A stretch of DNA of 64,000 nt, from assembly GCF_001598915.1 (NCBI RefSeq), contig NZ_BDAP01000001.1, positions 620,001-684,000 on the forward strand, in the 5' to 3' direction. A program made the translations under genes and the position numbers. Shown piece after piece: positions 21,604 to 29,703 of the stretch. Origin of the DNA: Williamsia muralis NBRC 105860 (lineage in GTDB: Bacteria > Actinomycetota > Actinomycetes > Mycobacteriales > Mycobacteriaceae). Under the pieces are notes generated by a model. That model ran no database searches. It saw nothing but the letters and a program-made list of their open reading frames with translations, and had not been told where the DNA came from. How positions within the stretch are numbered: the stretch's first letter is position 1; every line of letters starts with the position of its first letter.

Positions 21604-23003
21604 TGAGCTCACCATCGGCGGTGCTGCTGGCGGCAGACACCGAACTACCCGAGCCGGTCGCCGCCGGGTGGCAGTTGATCCTCGCTGCGCTCGTCGGCAT
21701 CGCCGTCATCGTCGTGTTGATCACCATCGCCAAGGTGCACCCGTTCCTGGCGCTCGTGGCCGGCGGGCTCACGGTGGGAATTGTTGCCGGCGAAGCGGTT
21801 CCGGATGTACTGGAGTCGTTCACCGACGGGTTCGGCAGCACCGCGGCCGGAGTCGGGATCCTGATCGCGCTCGGCTCGATGTTCGCAAAGCTCCTCGCGG
21901 ACTCCGGTGGCGCCGATGAGATCGTCGACACCATTGTCGGGCACGCTTCCCCCCGCATGCTGCCGTGGGCGATGGCCCTCGTCGGTGCGATCATCGGTCT
22001 GCCGATGTTCTTCGAGATCGGTCTGGTGCTGTTGATGCCGGTCATCTACCTGGTGGCACGCCGGTCGGGCCTGTCATTGATCACCGTCGGGATCCCCGCT
22101 CTCGCAGGTCTTTCGGCGATGCACGGCTTCGTGCCGCCCCATCCGGGACCGCTGGTCGCCATCGACGTGCTCGGTGCGGACCTCGGAACCACGCTGGCGC
22201 TCGGTGTCGCGGTTGCGGTACCCACCATCATCGTGGCCGGACCTCTCTTCGGGAAACTCGCGGGCCGCTGGGTGGTGCTGCCGGTTCCCACCACCTTCGA
22301 CGCCGATCCCGAAGACACGCTTGTCAAGACCAAGCGCCCGTCGTTCGCCATCACGATCTTCAGCGTCCTGCTGCCGGTTGTGTTGATGCTGGGCAAGGCC
22401 ATTGCCGAGATCTTCATCAGCGATGACGACCAGATCGTGCGGCAGGTACTCGACGTGCTCGGAACCCCGATCATCGCCCTGCTGATCGCGGTGGTGGTCG
22501 CGATGTTCACTCTCGGCCGTGGGTCGGGGATGGATCGCGACACCATCTCCAAGACGACCGGTGCCGCGTTGCCCGCGATCGCCGGCATCTTGCTCATCGT
22601 CGCTGCGGGCGGCGGCTTCAAGCAGGTTCTCGTCGACAGCGGGATCGGCACGTTGCTCGCCGATTGGGCCAAAGAAGCGAACATCTCCGTGCTGCTGCTC
22701 GCCTGGGTGCTCGCCGCCCTGATCCGGCTGGCGACAGGGTCGGCCACCATTGCCACGATCACCGCGTCCTCGCTCATCCTGGGTCTCGTCGACGGGCTGA
22801 GCAGCGGCGAACTGTCGCTGGTGGTCCTGGCCATCGGTGCCGGCTCGGTCTTCTTCTCACACGTCAACGACGCCGGCTTCTGGCTGGTGAAGGAGTACTT
22901 CGGCATGAGCGTCGGCCAGACGATCAAGACGTGGTCGATCATGGAGACCGTGTTGTCGGTGTCCGGCCTGATCGTTGTACTGCTTCTGGGCCTGGTGATC
23001 TGA
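21603..23003 (+). CDS. Gluconate permease (GntP family)
   Basis: A 466-residue transporter with about 12-14 hydrophobic segments. The conserved stretch PHPGPLVA (about residues 180-187) and the late VFFSHVNDAGFWLVKEYFG pattern are hallmarks of GntP-family gluconate/proton symporters. It forms an operon with gntK by one-base overlap and is divergent from gntR, so import, phosphorylation and repression are encoded together. A strong terminator follows 13 bases after the stop. Confidence 0.93.
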   Translation: MSSPSAVLLAADTELPEPVAAGWQLILAALVGIAVIVVLITIAKVHPFLALVAGGLTVGIVAGEAVPDVLESFTDGFGSTAAGVGILIALGSMFAKLLADSGGADEIVDTIVGHASPRMLPWAMALVGAIIGLPMFFEIGLVLLMPVIYLVARRSGLSLITVGIPALAGLSAMHGFVPPHPGPLVAIDVLGADLGTTLALGVAVAVPTIIVAGPLFGKLAGRWVVLPVPTTFDADPEDTLVKTKRPSFAITIFSVLLPVVLMLGKAIAEIFISDDDQIVRQVLDVLGTPIIALLIAVVVAMFTLGRGSGMDRDTISKTTGAALPAIAGILLIVAAGGGFKQVLVDSGIGTLLADWAKEANISVLLLAWVLAALIRLATGSATIATITASSLILGLVDGLSSGELSLVVLAIGAGSVFFSHVNDAGFWLVKEYFGMSVGQTIKTWSIMETVLSVSGLIVVLLLGLVI

Positions 23004-23016
23004 GGCAAGCCATCAC

Positions 23017-23073
23017 AGAAACCGCCCACGCGCGATTCACCTTGGAAGGTGACTCTGCGCGTGGGCGGTTTCT
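23017..23073 (+). terminator. Strong terminator after the gluconate operon
   Basis: Perfect 17-base arms AGAAACCGCCCACGCGC (23017-23033) and the matching strand (23057-23073) enclose a smaller dyad TCACCTT-GG-AAGGTGA. It begins 13 bases after the permease stop codon. The sequence ends in TTTCT; the hairpin alone is very strong. Confidence 0.88.
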
Positions 23074-23215
23074 GCGGCGGGCCACCTGGCTCGACGGAGC
23101 AGTCACGCGGGTGCCCTGTTGCACATCTTTCGTGCTCGGACGGCCGAATGTGACGCCACAGGCTGATTTGTGTGCAGTGGGGCTCAGGTCCGCGATGCGG
23201 AAAGCGGCCCCGGCG

Positions 23216-23854
23216 TCACTCCCCGGACAAGTCCGCAGACAGATCACGAGCACCGATCCCGGCAGGCACCTCGACCTCGACGACCGGCTCCTCGCGGTCG
23301 TCGAACTCGAGGCGCAAGGCGCGACAGATGGTGGCATGCATGTCGTAAAGGCATGTGATGTAGGTCAGTTCGAGGATCTCGGGATCGCTGAGATCAGCCT
23401 TGAGGATGTCGACGACCGCGCCGGGCACCCGACCACCGTCGAACACCAGGCCATCGGTATACGCGAGCACGGCCCGTTCCAGTTCGGTGTAGCAGTCGGC
23501 GATCTGCCAGTGCGCGATGGCGGCGATCTTCTCCTCGGGCATCCCCAGCGAACGCATCTGTTTGGAGTGCTGGGAGAAGACGAATTGGCTGCCCCGCGCA
23601 TATCCGGCCCGGCACTGGCCGAGCTCACGCAGCATCGGGTCGAGCGTCGCGTTGCGGTAGAGGGCGAATCCCCTTACCGCATGGTCGAATACGTTGGGTG
23701 ACTGCGCGAAGACAGTCCACCAGTCGCCCGGAGTGCCGTGAACGGTTCCCCCGTCGACCGCCGGGTCTTTGTCGGGGCCGAAGAGCCTGTCGTAGAAGTA
23801 CAGGATCTTCTCGTCGGTGACCTCCGCGCGGGGTACTTGGCGAAGACGTGGCAC
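23216..23854 (-). CDS. Carboxymuconolactone decarboxylase / AhpD-like protein
   Basis: A 212-residue helical protein of the CMD/AhpD superfamily. The region FALYRNATLDPMLRELGQCRAGYARGSQFVFSQHSKQMRSLG carries the family pattern, with His at the place of the active-site His. The CxxC pair of true AhpD peroxidases is not present in the helix, so it is not a classical disulfide reductase. Related proteins in actinobacteria are often annotated as gamma-carboxymuconolactone decarboxylase-like with unknown function. The GTG at 23854 has AGAGGAAC upstream. It lies 36 bases after the VOC gene on the same strand, so the two are probably one transcript. Confidence 0.75.
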   Translation of the reverse strand: MPRLRQVPRAEVTDEKILYFYDRLFGPDKDPAVDGGTVHGTPGDWWTVFAQSPNVFDHAVRGFALYRNATLDPMLRELGQCRAGYARGSQFVFSQHSKQMRSLGMPEEKIAAIAHWQIADCYTELERAVLAYTDGLVFDGGRVPGAVVDILKADLSDPEILELTYITCLYDMHATICRALRLEFDDREEPVVEVEVPAGIGARDLSADLSGE

Positions 23855-23890
23855 TACAGTTCCTCTCGTCGATGGTCTCGCGATCTCTGG

Positions 23891-24457
23891 CTACGGAGAG
23901 GTCGCCACGCGTCGGTCGGCAGCGGTCTTCGGCTCGTGAGCGACGTCGGCATCGGTGAATTCACGAGTCCAGCAGGCGAACTCGAGCAGTACCCCGTCCG
24001 GGTCCTGGAAGTAGAACGACCGCACGAATGTGCCGGGATGCACGTGGCGAGACACCCCGAAAGCGCTGTCATCGTGGTTCAGCACCTGGCTCACCTTGAT
24101 GCCCTCGGACGTGAACCGGTCGTAGTATTCGTCGAACTTCTCGGGCGGCACCGCAAAGGCCACATGGTTCATCGAGCCGACCGCGCTGGCGAGCTCGCCC
24201 TCGTCGGGGAGGCCCTTCGGCGCCGCGACACCCGGTGCGGCGTCAGGCGAATCCGCCAGCCAGAAGAACGCGATGGTGTTTCCGTTGCCGCAATCGAAGA
24301 AGAAGTGCTGACCCAGATCGGCCGGTAGCTCGATGGTCTTGATCAGAGGCATGCCCAGGGTGCCCGAGTAGAAGTCGATGGTCCGTTTCATGTCCGAGCA
24401 CACCAAGGCCAGGTGGTTGATGCCGCCGAGTTCGTATTTGGTGTTTGCTGCGCCCAT
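23891..24457 (-). CDS. VOC-fold (glyoxalase/extradiol dioxygenase-like) protein
   Basis: A 188-residue protein with the vicinal-oxygen-chelate fold. INHLALVCSDMKRTIDFYSGTLGMPL (about residues 11-36) and MNHVAFAVPPEKFDEYYDRF (about 92-111) are the two repeats. The metal-ligand His residues sit at the start of each, and FQDPDGVLLEF holds the acidic ligand. It would be a metal enzyme such as a ring-cleavage or isomerase type. The ATG at 24457 was chosen for GGGGAG six bases upstream. It is divergent from a TetR gene, with a dyad in the gap that fits control by that protein. Confidence 0.85.
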   Translation of the reverse strand: MGAANTKYELGGINHLALVCSDMKRTIDFYSGTLGMPLIKTIELPADLGQHFFFDCGNGNTIAFFWLADSPDAAPGVAAPKGLPDEGELASAVGSMNHVAFAVPPEKFDEYYDRFTSEGIKVSQVLNHDDSAFGVSRHVHPGTFVRSFYFQDPDGVLLEFACWTREFTDADVAHEPKTAADRRVATSP

Positions 24458-24481
24458 GTTCATCTCCCCGCCGTATTGCCG

Positions 24482-24499
24482 CATGACTTGACAGTCATG
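24482..24499. promoter_or_regulatory. Inverted repeat between VOC gene and TetR gene
   Basis: CATGAC-TTGACA-GTCATG has perfect six-base arms and contains a consensus -35 hexamer TTGACA for the TetR gene. Binding here would block that promoter and the VOC promoter. The owner is probably the TetR protein encoded immediately downstream. Confidence 0.55.
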
Positions 24500-24501
24500 T
24501 C

Positions 24502-25152
24502 ATGTTTCGACAGAGTGTGACCGTGATCACGCAACCTGTCAAGGCCGCGCTGCCGGCGGTCGAGACTTTGACCCCCCGCGGCCGGAAGACCCGGGATGCG
24601 TTGCTCGACGCCGCGCGCGTGGTGTTCGAGGAGGTCGGGTTCCTGGACACCAGGGTTGAGCACATCGCCCAGGCCGCGAACGTTTCCTACGGCACCTTTT
24701 ATCGTTACTTCGAGTCGAAAGACGCCGTGTTCTGGGAACTGAGCACCCGACTGTTCGAGGACATCCACCGCCGAAACGGCGTGGAAGGCAACGCCTCACC
24801 GGCGCAGCGACTCATCAACTCCAATCGTGCGTATTACCAGGCCTACCGGCGAAACGCGAAGCTGATGGCGATCGTCGAACAGGTCGCGACCTTCAACACC
24901 GACTTCCGACGCCTGCGCCATGAGCATCGTCGCGAACTCATCGAACGCAGCGCTCGCGCGATCGCCCGGTGGCAGGACGACGGTGAGGTGTCAGCCACGC
25001 TCGATCCGGAGCTGGCGGCCCGCTCGCTGGCCGCGATGGTGGACCACACGCTCTATTTGTGGCTTGTGCAGGGGGAGGACGCCGACGAGAAGGCCCTCCT
25101 CGACACGCTCGACCAGATGTGCCTGGGTGCTCTCGGGCTGAACCGCCGCTGA
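24502..25152 (+). CDS. TetR-family regulator divergent from VOC gene
   Basis: A 216-residue TetR protein with the helix-turn-helix at about residues 33-75 (ARVVFEEVGFLDTRVEHIAQAANVSYGTFYRYFESKDAVFW). The C-terminal domain is helical. The ATG at 24502 lies only two bases after the palindrome and lacks a ribosome binding site; the in-frame GTG at 24517 or 24523 are real alternatives, because a transcript from the TTGACA at 24488 would begin near 24523. The VOC gene is the likely target. Confidence 0.82.
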   Translation: MFRQSVTVITQPVKAALPAVETLTPRGRKTRDALLDAARVVFEEVGFLDTRVEHIAQAANVSYGTFYRYFESKDAVFWELSTRLFEDIHRRNGVEGNASPAQRLINSNRAYYQAYRRNAKLMAIVEQVATFNTDFRRLRHEHRRELIERSARAIARWQDDGEVSATLDPELAARSLAAMVDHTLYLWLVQGEDADEKALLDTLDQMCLGALGLNRR

Positions 25153-25154
25153 GG

Positions 25155-25862
25155 TCAGCGTTCGCGGAGCACACCGGCGCTTTGTGAGTAGGACAGATGA
25201 CCGCCGAGCGCACCGGCAACGCCACTGATCGCCAGGCCTGCGAGCGACCAGGCTCCACCGCGCAAAGCGAACCCGTTGTGGCGGTGCCACCAGGATCGCG
25301 CCAGGCAGCCGAGGCTGACGGTGTTTGCGGCCATGTGCACAACTGCGACCCGGCGCTGAGCCGTGTCGAGCGTTGTGTACTCGGCAAGCCCTGTGATCGA
25401 AGCCGGGAGTGCCGCGGCGATGCCGAACGCGACCAGCCGCTGGGCAGCGATGCGCTGGCCGGTGAGGTCCAAGACGGGCACTGCCATCCAGGCGCCGATG
25501 GGCACGGTGACCAGCACGGGATGGAGGGGATGTCCGAGCCACCGGCCACGCAGAACATCGAGAACCGCGGTCGGGATCGCACCGTTCACCAGGTCGGCGA
25601 GTCGACCCGCCGGCGCATCGACCGCGGAGAGTTCCTCGACGGAGGCGAGAGCGTGGGCCACCGGGCGGGGGCCGTCGGGCCGGACCACATCCGTCAGCGA
25701 CGTGATGGCGTCCGGGTCTGGTCCGTCGTCTGTCGTTGCCGCAGTAGTCGCGCTGGGGTCGTTCGGTGGTGTGGTCACGTGCAGGGGATTCCCGATTTCC
25801 GTCGCTTCAATCACGTCGGCACCGGTTGTAGTGCCGTACTGATCCGTGCGGGGTCTGAGCAT
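25155..25862 (-). CDS. DUF2231-family membrane protein
   Basis: A 235-residue protein with a long polar N-terminus of about 100 residues and a C-terminal membrane domain of about four helices. GHPLHPVLVTVPIGAWMAV (about residues 110-128) is the signature of the DUF2231 family, whose function is unknown. The ATG at 25862 was chosen because it gives a sensible polar head. It is divergent from furA, so the operator at 25902-25931 may also govern it. Confidence 0.82.
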   Translation of the reverse strand: MLRPRTDQYGTTTGADVIEATEIGNPLHVTTPPNDPSATTAATTDDGPDPDAITSLTDVVRPDGPRPVAHALASVEELSAVDAPAGRLADLVNGAIPTAVLDVLRGRWLGHPLHPVLVTVPIGAWMAVPVLDLTGQRIAAQRLVAFGIAAALPASITGLAEYTTLDTAQRRVAVVHMAANTVSLGCLARSWWHRHNGFALRGGAWSLAGLAISGVAGALGGHLSYSQSAGVLRER

Positions 25863-25901
25863 CTCGCAGCCCACTCGCCGCGCTGCCACCAGATTAGATA
25901 G

Positions 25902-25931
25902 ATTCCAGTTTAGATCTGGACTCATTCCAGA
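25902..25931. promoter_or_regulatory. FurA-type operator candidate
   Basis: ATTCCAG occurs at 25902-25908 and again within CATTCCAG at 25923-25930. In between, TCTGGA (25915-25920) and TCCAGA (25926-25931) form a perfect dyad with a five-base spacer, and CCAG/CTGG (25905-25908 and 25916-25919) an overlapping dyad. It lies 21 bases before the furA ATG, where FurA proteins commonly bind to control furA-kat transcripts. Confidence 0.55.
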
Positions 25932-25952
25932 AAAGGGCGTACGGTCGAAGAC

Positions 25953-26432
25953 ATGAGTTCGCAGCAACCAACCCCAGACACGCGAGAGCAGTTGCGTGCA
26001 GTGGGCCTTCGGGTGACCGCGCCGCGGGTGGCGGTCCTCGAAGTGCTGGAGCGGTATCCCCACTCCACTGCGGACTTCGTCGCCGCTCGCGTTCGCGAAC
26101 AACTCGGCGGCGTGTCGACCCAGACGGTGTACGACGTACTTCGCGTCTGCTCCGAACGCGGTCTACTGCGGCACATCGAACCGGCAGGCTCGTCCGTCAG
26201 GTATGAGAACCGGATCGGTGACAACCACCACCATCTCGTCTGCCGCCGGTGTGGAGCGATCCACGATGTCGACTGCGCAGTGGGGGAGGCCCCGTGTCTC
26301 GCACCGAGCGACAAACACGGCTTCGTCATCGACGAGGCCGAGGTCACCTACTGGGGCCTGTGCCCCGATTGCCGGGCCGAGTCCACAGATGGCTCTGCGA
26401 TCACCGGACTTCCGCGGACGGCCGTGACCTGA
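25953..26432 (+). CDS. furA: Fur-family repressor linked to catalase
   Basis: A 159-residue Fur-type metal-dependent repressor. The winged-helix domain covers about residues 10-85. The metal motifs are NHHH (91-94), Cys97-x-x-Cys100 and Cys137-x-x-Cys140, so the structural zinc site is complete. In actinobacteria such a protein next to a catalase senses peroxide through metal-catalysed oxidation. The ATG at 25953 is 21 bases after a dyad. katA follows after 95 bases. Confidence 0.9.
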   Translation: MSSQQPTPDTREQLRAVGLRVTAPRVAVLEVLERYPHSTADFVAARVREQLGGVSTQTVYDVLRVCSERGLLRHIEPAGSSVRYENRIGDNHHHLVCRRCGAIHDVDCAVGEAPCLAPSDKHGFVIDEAEVTYWGLCPDCRAESTDGSAITGLPRTAVT

Positions 26433-26527
26433 CGGCGAGCCAACGGGTTCGACGTCACGAAAAAGACTGCAATACAAAGTTTCAGGCCGCATCGGCAGCT
26501 CCCGATGCGGGTATCAGGAGGCAACAG

Positions 26528-27982
26528 ATGACCCCACGTACAACCACCAACCAGGGCGTACCGGTATCGAGTGACAACGAGTCACTCACCGCCGGCACGC
26601 AGGGACCCATCCTGCTTCACGACCACTACCTGATCGAGAAGCTCGCTCAGTTCAACCGCGAGCGCGTTCCCGAGCGAGTGGTGCACGCAAAAGGTGGCGG
26701 AGCATTCGGTGAGCTACGAATCACCGGCGACGTCTCCCGCTACACGAAGGCGAAGTTCCTTCAGCCGGGTAAGACCACCGAGTCGCTTGTCCGATTCTCC
26801 ACTGTCGCAGGCGAACAGGGCAGCCCTGACACCTGGCGTGACCCGCGCGGATTTGCCGTGAAGTTCTACACCGAGGACGGGAACTACGACCTCGTCGGCA
26901 ACAACACCCCGGTCTTCTTCATCAAGGACCCGATCAAGTTCCCCGACTTCATCCGTAGTCAGAAGCGACTGCCCGGCTCGGGCCTGCGTGACCACAACAT
27001 GCAGTGGGACTTCTGGACACTGCGGCCGGAGTCGGCGCACCAGGTGACGTGGCTGATGGGAGATCGTGGTATCCCGAAGACCTGGCGTCACATGGACGGA
27101 TTCGGCTCGCACACCTACCAGTGGGTCAATGCTGCGGGCGAGCGCTTCTGGGTGAAGTACCACTTCAAGACCGATCAGGGCATCGGGTTCCTCACGCAGG
27201 CAGAGGCCGACACCCTCGCAGGTACCGACCCCGACCACCACCGTAAGGATCTGTACGAGTCAATCGAGAAGGGGAACTTTCCCAGTTGGACCCTGAAGGT
27301 CCAGGTGATGCCGGTGGCAGAGGCGGAGGGATATCGGTTCAACCCCTTCGATCTGACAAAAGTGTGGTCGCAGAAGGACTATCCGCTGATCGAGGTCGGC
27401 AAGTGGACACTCAACCGCAACCCGGAGAACTTCTTCTCCGAGATCGAATTGTCATCGTTCGAGCCGTCGAATGTCGTTCCGGGCATCGGCTTCTCGCCCG
27501 ACAAGATGCTGCTCGGCCGGGTCTTCAGCTACGCCGACGCGCACCGCTACCGAATCGGCGCCAATTACGCTCAGCTGCCGGTGAACTCGGCCAAGGCCGC
27601 AGTGGTCAACACGTACTCGAAAGAGGGTGCGATGGCGTACAACTTCAGCGGGCCGCAGGTTCCGGTGTACGCACCGAACTCGTTCGACGGTCCACACGCC
27701 GATCCTGCAGCGGCCGGCGACGAAGGCCTGTGGGCCTTCGATGGCCAAGCGGTGCGGGCCGGGTACATCGAGCACGAGGAAGATGGCGACTTCACCCAAG
27801 CGGGCATTCTCTACCGGGAGGTCTTGAACGACGACGAGCGCGACCGTTTGGTGAGCAACATCGTCGGGCACGTCTCGGACGGAGTGCGTGAGCCTGTACT
27901 TTCACGCGTTTTCGACTACTGGAAGAACGTTGATCCCGAACTCGGCAAGAAGGTCGAGGAAGGTGTTCGAGGCGGAATCTGA
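26528..27982 (+). CDS. katA: Catalase, monofunctional haem type
   Basis: A 484-residue small-subunit catalase that converts hydrogen peroxide to water and oxygen. His53 in [12 protein letters not shown], Asn near 126 in GNNTPVFF and the haem-ligand Tyr335 in [12 protein letters not shown] are all present. The strong ribosome site AGGAGG precedes the ATG at 26528. It follows furA, and dps lies after it on the same strand. FurA should repress it until oxidised. Confidence 0.95.
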   Translation: MTPRTTTNQGVPVSSDNESLTAGTQGPILLHDHYLIEKLAQFNRERVPERVVHAKGGGAFGELRITGDVSRYTKAKFLQPGKTTESLVRFSTVAGEQGSPDTWRDPRGFAVKFYTEDGNYDLVGNNTPVFFIKDPIKFPDFIRSQKRLPGSGLRDHNMQWDFWTLRPESAHQVTWLMGDRGIPKTWRHMDGFGSHTYQWVNAAGERFWVKYHFKTDQGIGFLTQAEADTLAGTDPDHHRKDLYESIEKGNFPSWTLKVQVMPVAEAEGYRFNPFDLTKVWSQKDYPLIEVGKWTLNRNPENFFSEIELSSFEPSNVVPGIGFSPDKMLLGRVFSYADAHRYRIGANYAQLPVNSAKAAVVNTYSKEGAMAYNFSGPQVPVYAPNSFDGPHADPAAAGDEGLWAFDGQAVRAGYIEHEEDGDFTQAGILYREVLNDDERDRLVSNIVGHVSDGVREPVLSRVFDYWKNVDPELGKKVEEGVRGGI

Positions 27983-27996
27983 AGTCGGACATGCAC

Positions 27997-28015
27997 TCAG
28001 GCAAGGCTGACCTCA
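27997..28015. promoter_or_regulatory. IdeR/DtxR-box-like sequence
   Basis: TCAGGCAAGGCTGACCTCA matches the 19-base IdeR consensus TWAGGTTAGSCTAACCTWA at about 14 positions by eye, including the central GGCT and the CCT. It lies between katA and dps, 104 bases before the dps start. IdeR regulates iron-storage genes in mycobacteria, so the location fits, but the mismatches make it tentative. Confidence 0.33.
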
Positions 28016-28119
28016 GCGCTCACATGCCTGACCGGCCGTGACGGACCACGTCGCCATCGGTCAAGATGGTGTTGCCGGATACCGGCCGCACCAATTACTT
28101 CAACAGAGAGGAAAGTGCA

Positions 28120-28593
28120 ATGAGCAACCCCATCACAAGCACTCTGAACGACGACCAGCAGTCGATCGCCGGAAAGGCGCTGCAGGAGACCTTGGTTGAC
28201 CTGATCGACCTGTCGCTGATCGCCAAGCAGGCTCACTGGAACGTTGTCGGCAAGCAGTTCCGGTCGGTGCATCTCGAGCTCGACGAGCTCGTCACCGCTG
28301 CTCGCGAGTTCACCGACGCCGCCGCCGAGCGGGCAACGGCCATCGGCGTCAGCCCGGACGGCCGGTCCGAGACCGTTGCAAAGACCGCCGGTACCAAGGG
28401 ATTCGGCGAAGGCTGGACCAAGGACTCCGACGTCGTCAATGCGATTGTCGCGAACATCAAGACCGTGGTCGACGGTCTGCGCACGCGAATCAAGGCCACC
28501 GAAGAAGCTGATCCGGTCACCCAAGACCTCCTGATCAGCTTTGCGGCGCGGCTCGAGCAGCTGCACTGGATGTGGCAGGCGCAGGTCGCCTGA
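28120..28593 (+). CDS. dps: Dps-family ferritin-like DNA-protection protein
   Basis: A 157-residue Dps protein. The ferroxidase residues occur at exactly the spacing of the Listeria family: His39, His51, Asp55, Asp66 and Glu70, matching H31, H43, D47, D58 and E62. It should bind iron and protect DNA from peroxide as a dodecamer. The ATG at 28120 has GAGAGGAA upstream. It lies 137 bases after katA on the same strand, in an oxidative-stress group, and ends before a good terminator. Confidence 0.95.
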   Translation: MSNPITSTLNDDQQSIAGKALQETLVDLIDLSLIAKQAHWNVVGKQFRSVHLELDELVTAAREFTDAAAERATAIGVSPDGRSETVAKTAGTKGFGEGWTKDSDVVNAIVANIKTVVDGLRTRIKATEEADPVTQDLLISFAARLEQLHWMWQAQVA

Positions 28594-28642
28594 CCAGATC
28601 GGTCAGCAAGTCCAGCGCGTCTCAGACGCGCTCGTAGAAGAG

Positions 28643-28680
28643 AGCCCCCACGGCACAGCCCCTCGGCCGTGGGGGCTTTC
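28643..28680 (+). terminator. Terminator after dps
   Basis: AGCCCCCACGGC (28643-28654) pairs with GCCGTGGGGGCT (28666-28677), 12-base perfect arms, followed by TTT. It ends the dps transcript 50 bases after the stop codon. Confidence 0.9.
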
Positions 28681-28724
28681 GCATGCCGTATGCAGTCGGC
28701 GCCGTATCGAAGTACATTCACTTG

Positions 28725-29207
28725 GTGACGCGGCCCGATTCCCACCCCGAACTCCCCGGGGATCCCGACCTCGTGGCTGCACGACCGTTGCACCTGCGCG
28801 CGGCCTCGCTCGCGATGGTCTTTGCGGGAGGCCTGCTGGGCACCGGTGCTCGCTACCTGATCGAGCAGGCCTACCCGTTTCACCCCCCGCAGTGGCCGTG
28901 GGCCACCTTCCTGATCAATCTCGCGGGCGCCTTTGCGCTGGGCATTGTCTTGGAAGCGCTGGCCCGGATGGGGGATGACACCGGGCGCCGACAGCGTTTT
29001 CGCCTGTTCTTCGGTACGGGATTCTGCGGGTCGTTCACCACCTACAGTGCCTTTGCTCTCGAAGCTTCTCTGCTCGGCAGGGATGGCGAAGTTGTTGTGG
29101 CAGTGGCCTATATGGCGACTTCTGTGATCCTCGGTGTGGCGATGGCTTGGGCGGGCATCGCTGTTGCCACAAAGGCACGCGTGAGTCGATCGGCGCCTCG
29201 CCGATGA
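28725..29207 (+). CDS. crcB: CrcB/Fluc fluoride channel, first subunit
   Basis: A 160-residue four-helix membrane protein. GTGFCGSFTTYSAF (about residues 105-118) is the conserved motif of Fluc/CrcB fluoride channels, and an Asn in the second helix (FLINLAG) is present. The GTG at 28725 was chosen because the earlier ATG at 28683 directly abuts the dps terminator; TACATT upstream may be a -10 of a leaderless transcript. The next gene overlaps by four bases, so the pair is likely a two-gene heterodimer. No fluoride riboswitch was visible. Confidence 0.87.
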   Translation: MTRPDSHPELPGDPDLVAARPLHLRAASLAMVFAGGLLGTGARYLIEQAYPFHPPQWPWATFLINLAGAFALGIVLEALARMGDDTGRRQRFRLFFGTGFCGSFTTYSAFALEASLLGRDGEVVVAVAYMATSVILGVAMAWAGIAVATKARVSRSAPRR

Positions 29208-29569
29208 TCGTTCTGGTGATGTTGGCCGGCGCAGCCGGAGCGGTGACCCGTTTTCTGGTCGACTCAGAGGTCAAACGTCGCCGCCCCTCAGCGTTCCCGT
29301 GGGGGACGGTGTTCATCAACGTGTCGGGCTCCTTGCTGATCGGGCTGGTGGCCGGAGTGGTGTTGTTCCACGGCCAACCAAGTGCCTGGCAGACCATTGT
29401 CGGAACCGGATTCTGTGGCGGATACACAACATTCAGTACCGCCAGTGTCGAGACGGTGCGCCTCGTTCAACAGGGGCGCCACGGGATTGCCCTTTCCAAT
29501 GCTGTTATCCCGCTCGCTCTCTCGGTTGGTGCGTGCGCATTGGGGCTCTGGCTCGTCTATTTGGTGTGA
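29204..29569 (+). CDS. crcB: CrcB/Fluc fluoride channel, second subunit
   Basis: A 121-residue four-helix membrane protein with GTGFCGGYTTFSTAS (about residues 64-78), FINVSG and a short GAAGAVTRFL N-terminus. It overlaps the first crcB by four bases (ATGA), so the two are translationally coupled. Adjacent paralogous pairs form inverted heterodimeric fluoride channels. The ATG at 29204 is the only good start. Confidence 0.9.
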   Translation: MIVLVMLAGAAGAVTRFLVDSEVKRRRPSAFPWGTVFINVSGSLLIGLVAGVVLFHGQPSAWQTIVGTGFCGGYTTFSTASVETVRLVQQGRHGIALSNAVIPLALSVGACALGLWLVYLV

Positions 29570-29623
29570 GTTCGGTGCGCCAGTCGTCGGACCGGCCTCG
29601 TGTGCCGCGCAGAAGTTGATCCC

Positions 29624-29649
29624 TTGACAAAACTAGAACACGTTCTAGT
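29624..29649 (+). promoter_or_regulatory. Promoter with KstR-type operator before thioesterase gene
   Basis: TTGACA (29624-29629) is a -35 element. The dyad ACTAGAAC-AC-GTTCTAGT (29632-29649) lies immediately downstream, in the promoter spacer. Its core TAGAACACGTTCTA (29634-29647) fits the KstR consensus TnnAACnnGTTnnA exactly. KstR is the repressor of steroid and cholesterol genes in Mycobacteriales, so this gene is probably part of that regulon. The same 17 bases recur before the gene at 40683. Confidence 0.7.
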
Positions 29650-29703
29650 GTCGTTCTCAGGGGCCTGGGAACGGGTCGAGTAAATCCTGAGGGGGAATGG
29701 ACA

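Noticed and set aside
28594-28724. A fluoride riboswitch before crcB
   Set aside because: I looked for the conserved GG-x-GATGG and later paired elements and saw none. The region is occupied by the dps terminator and a short promoter-like stretch.
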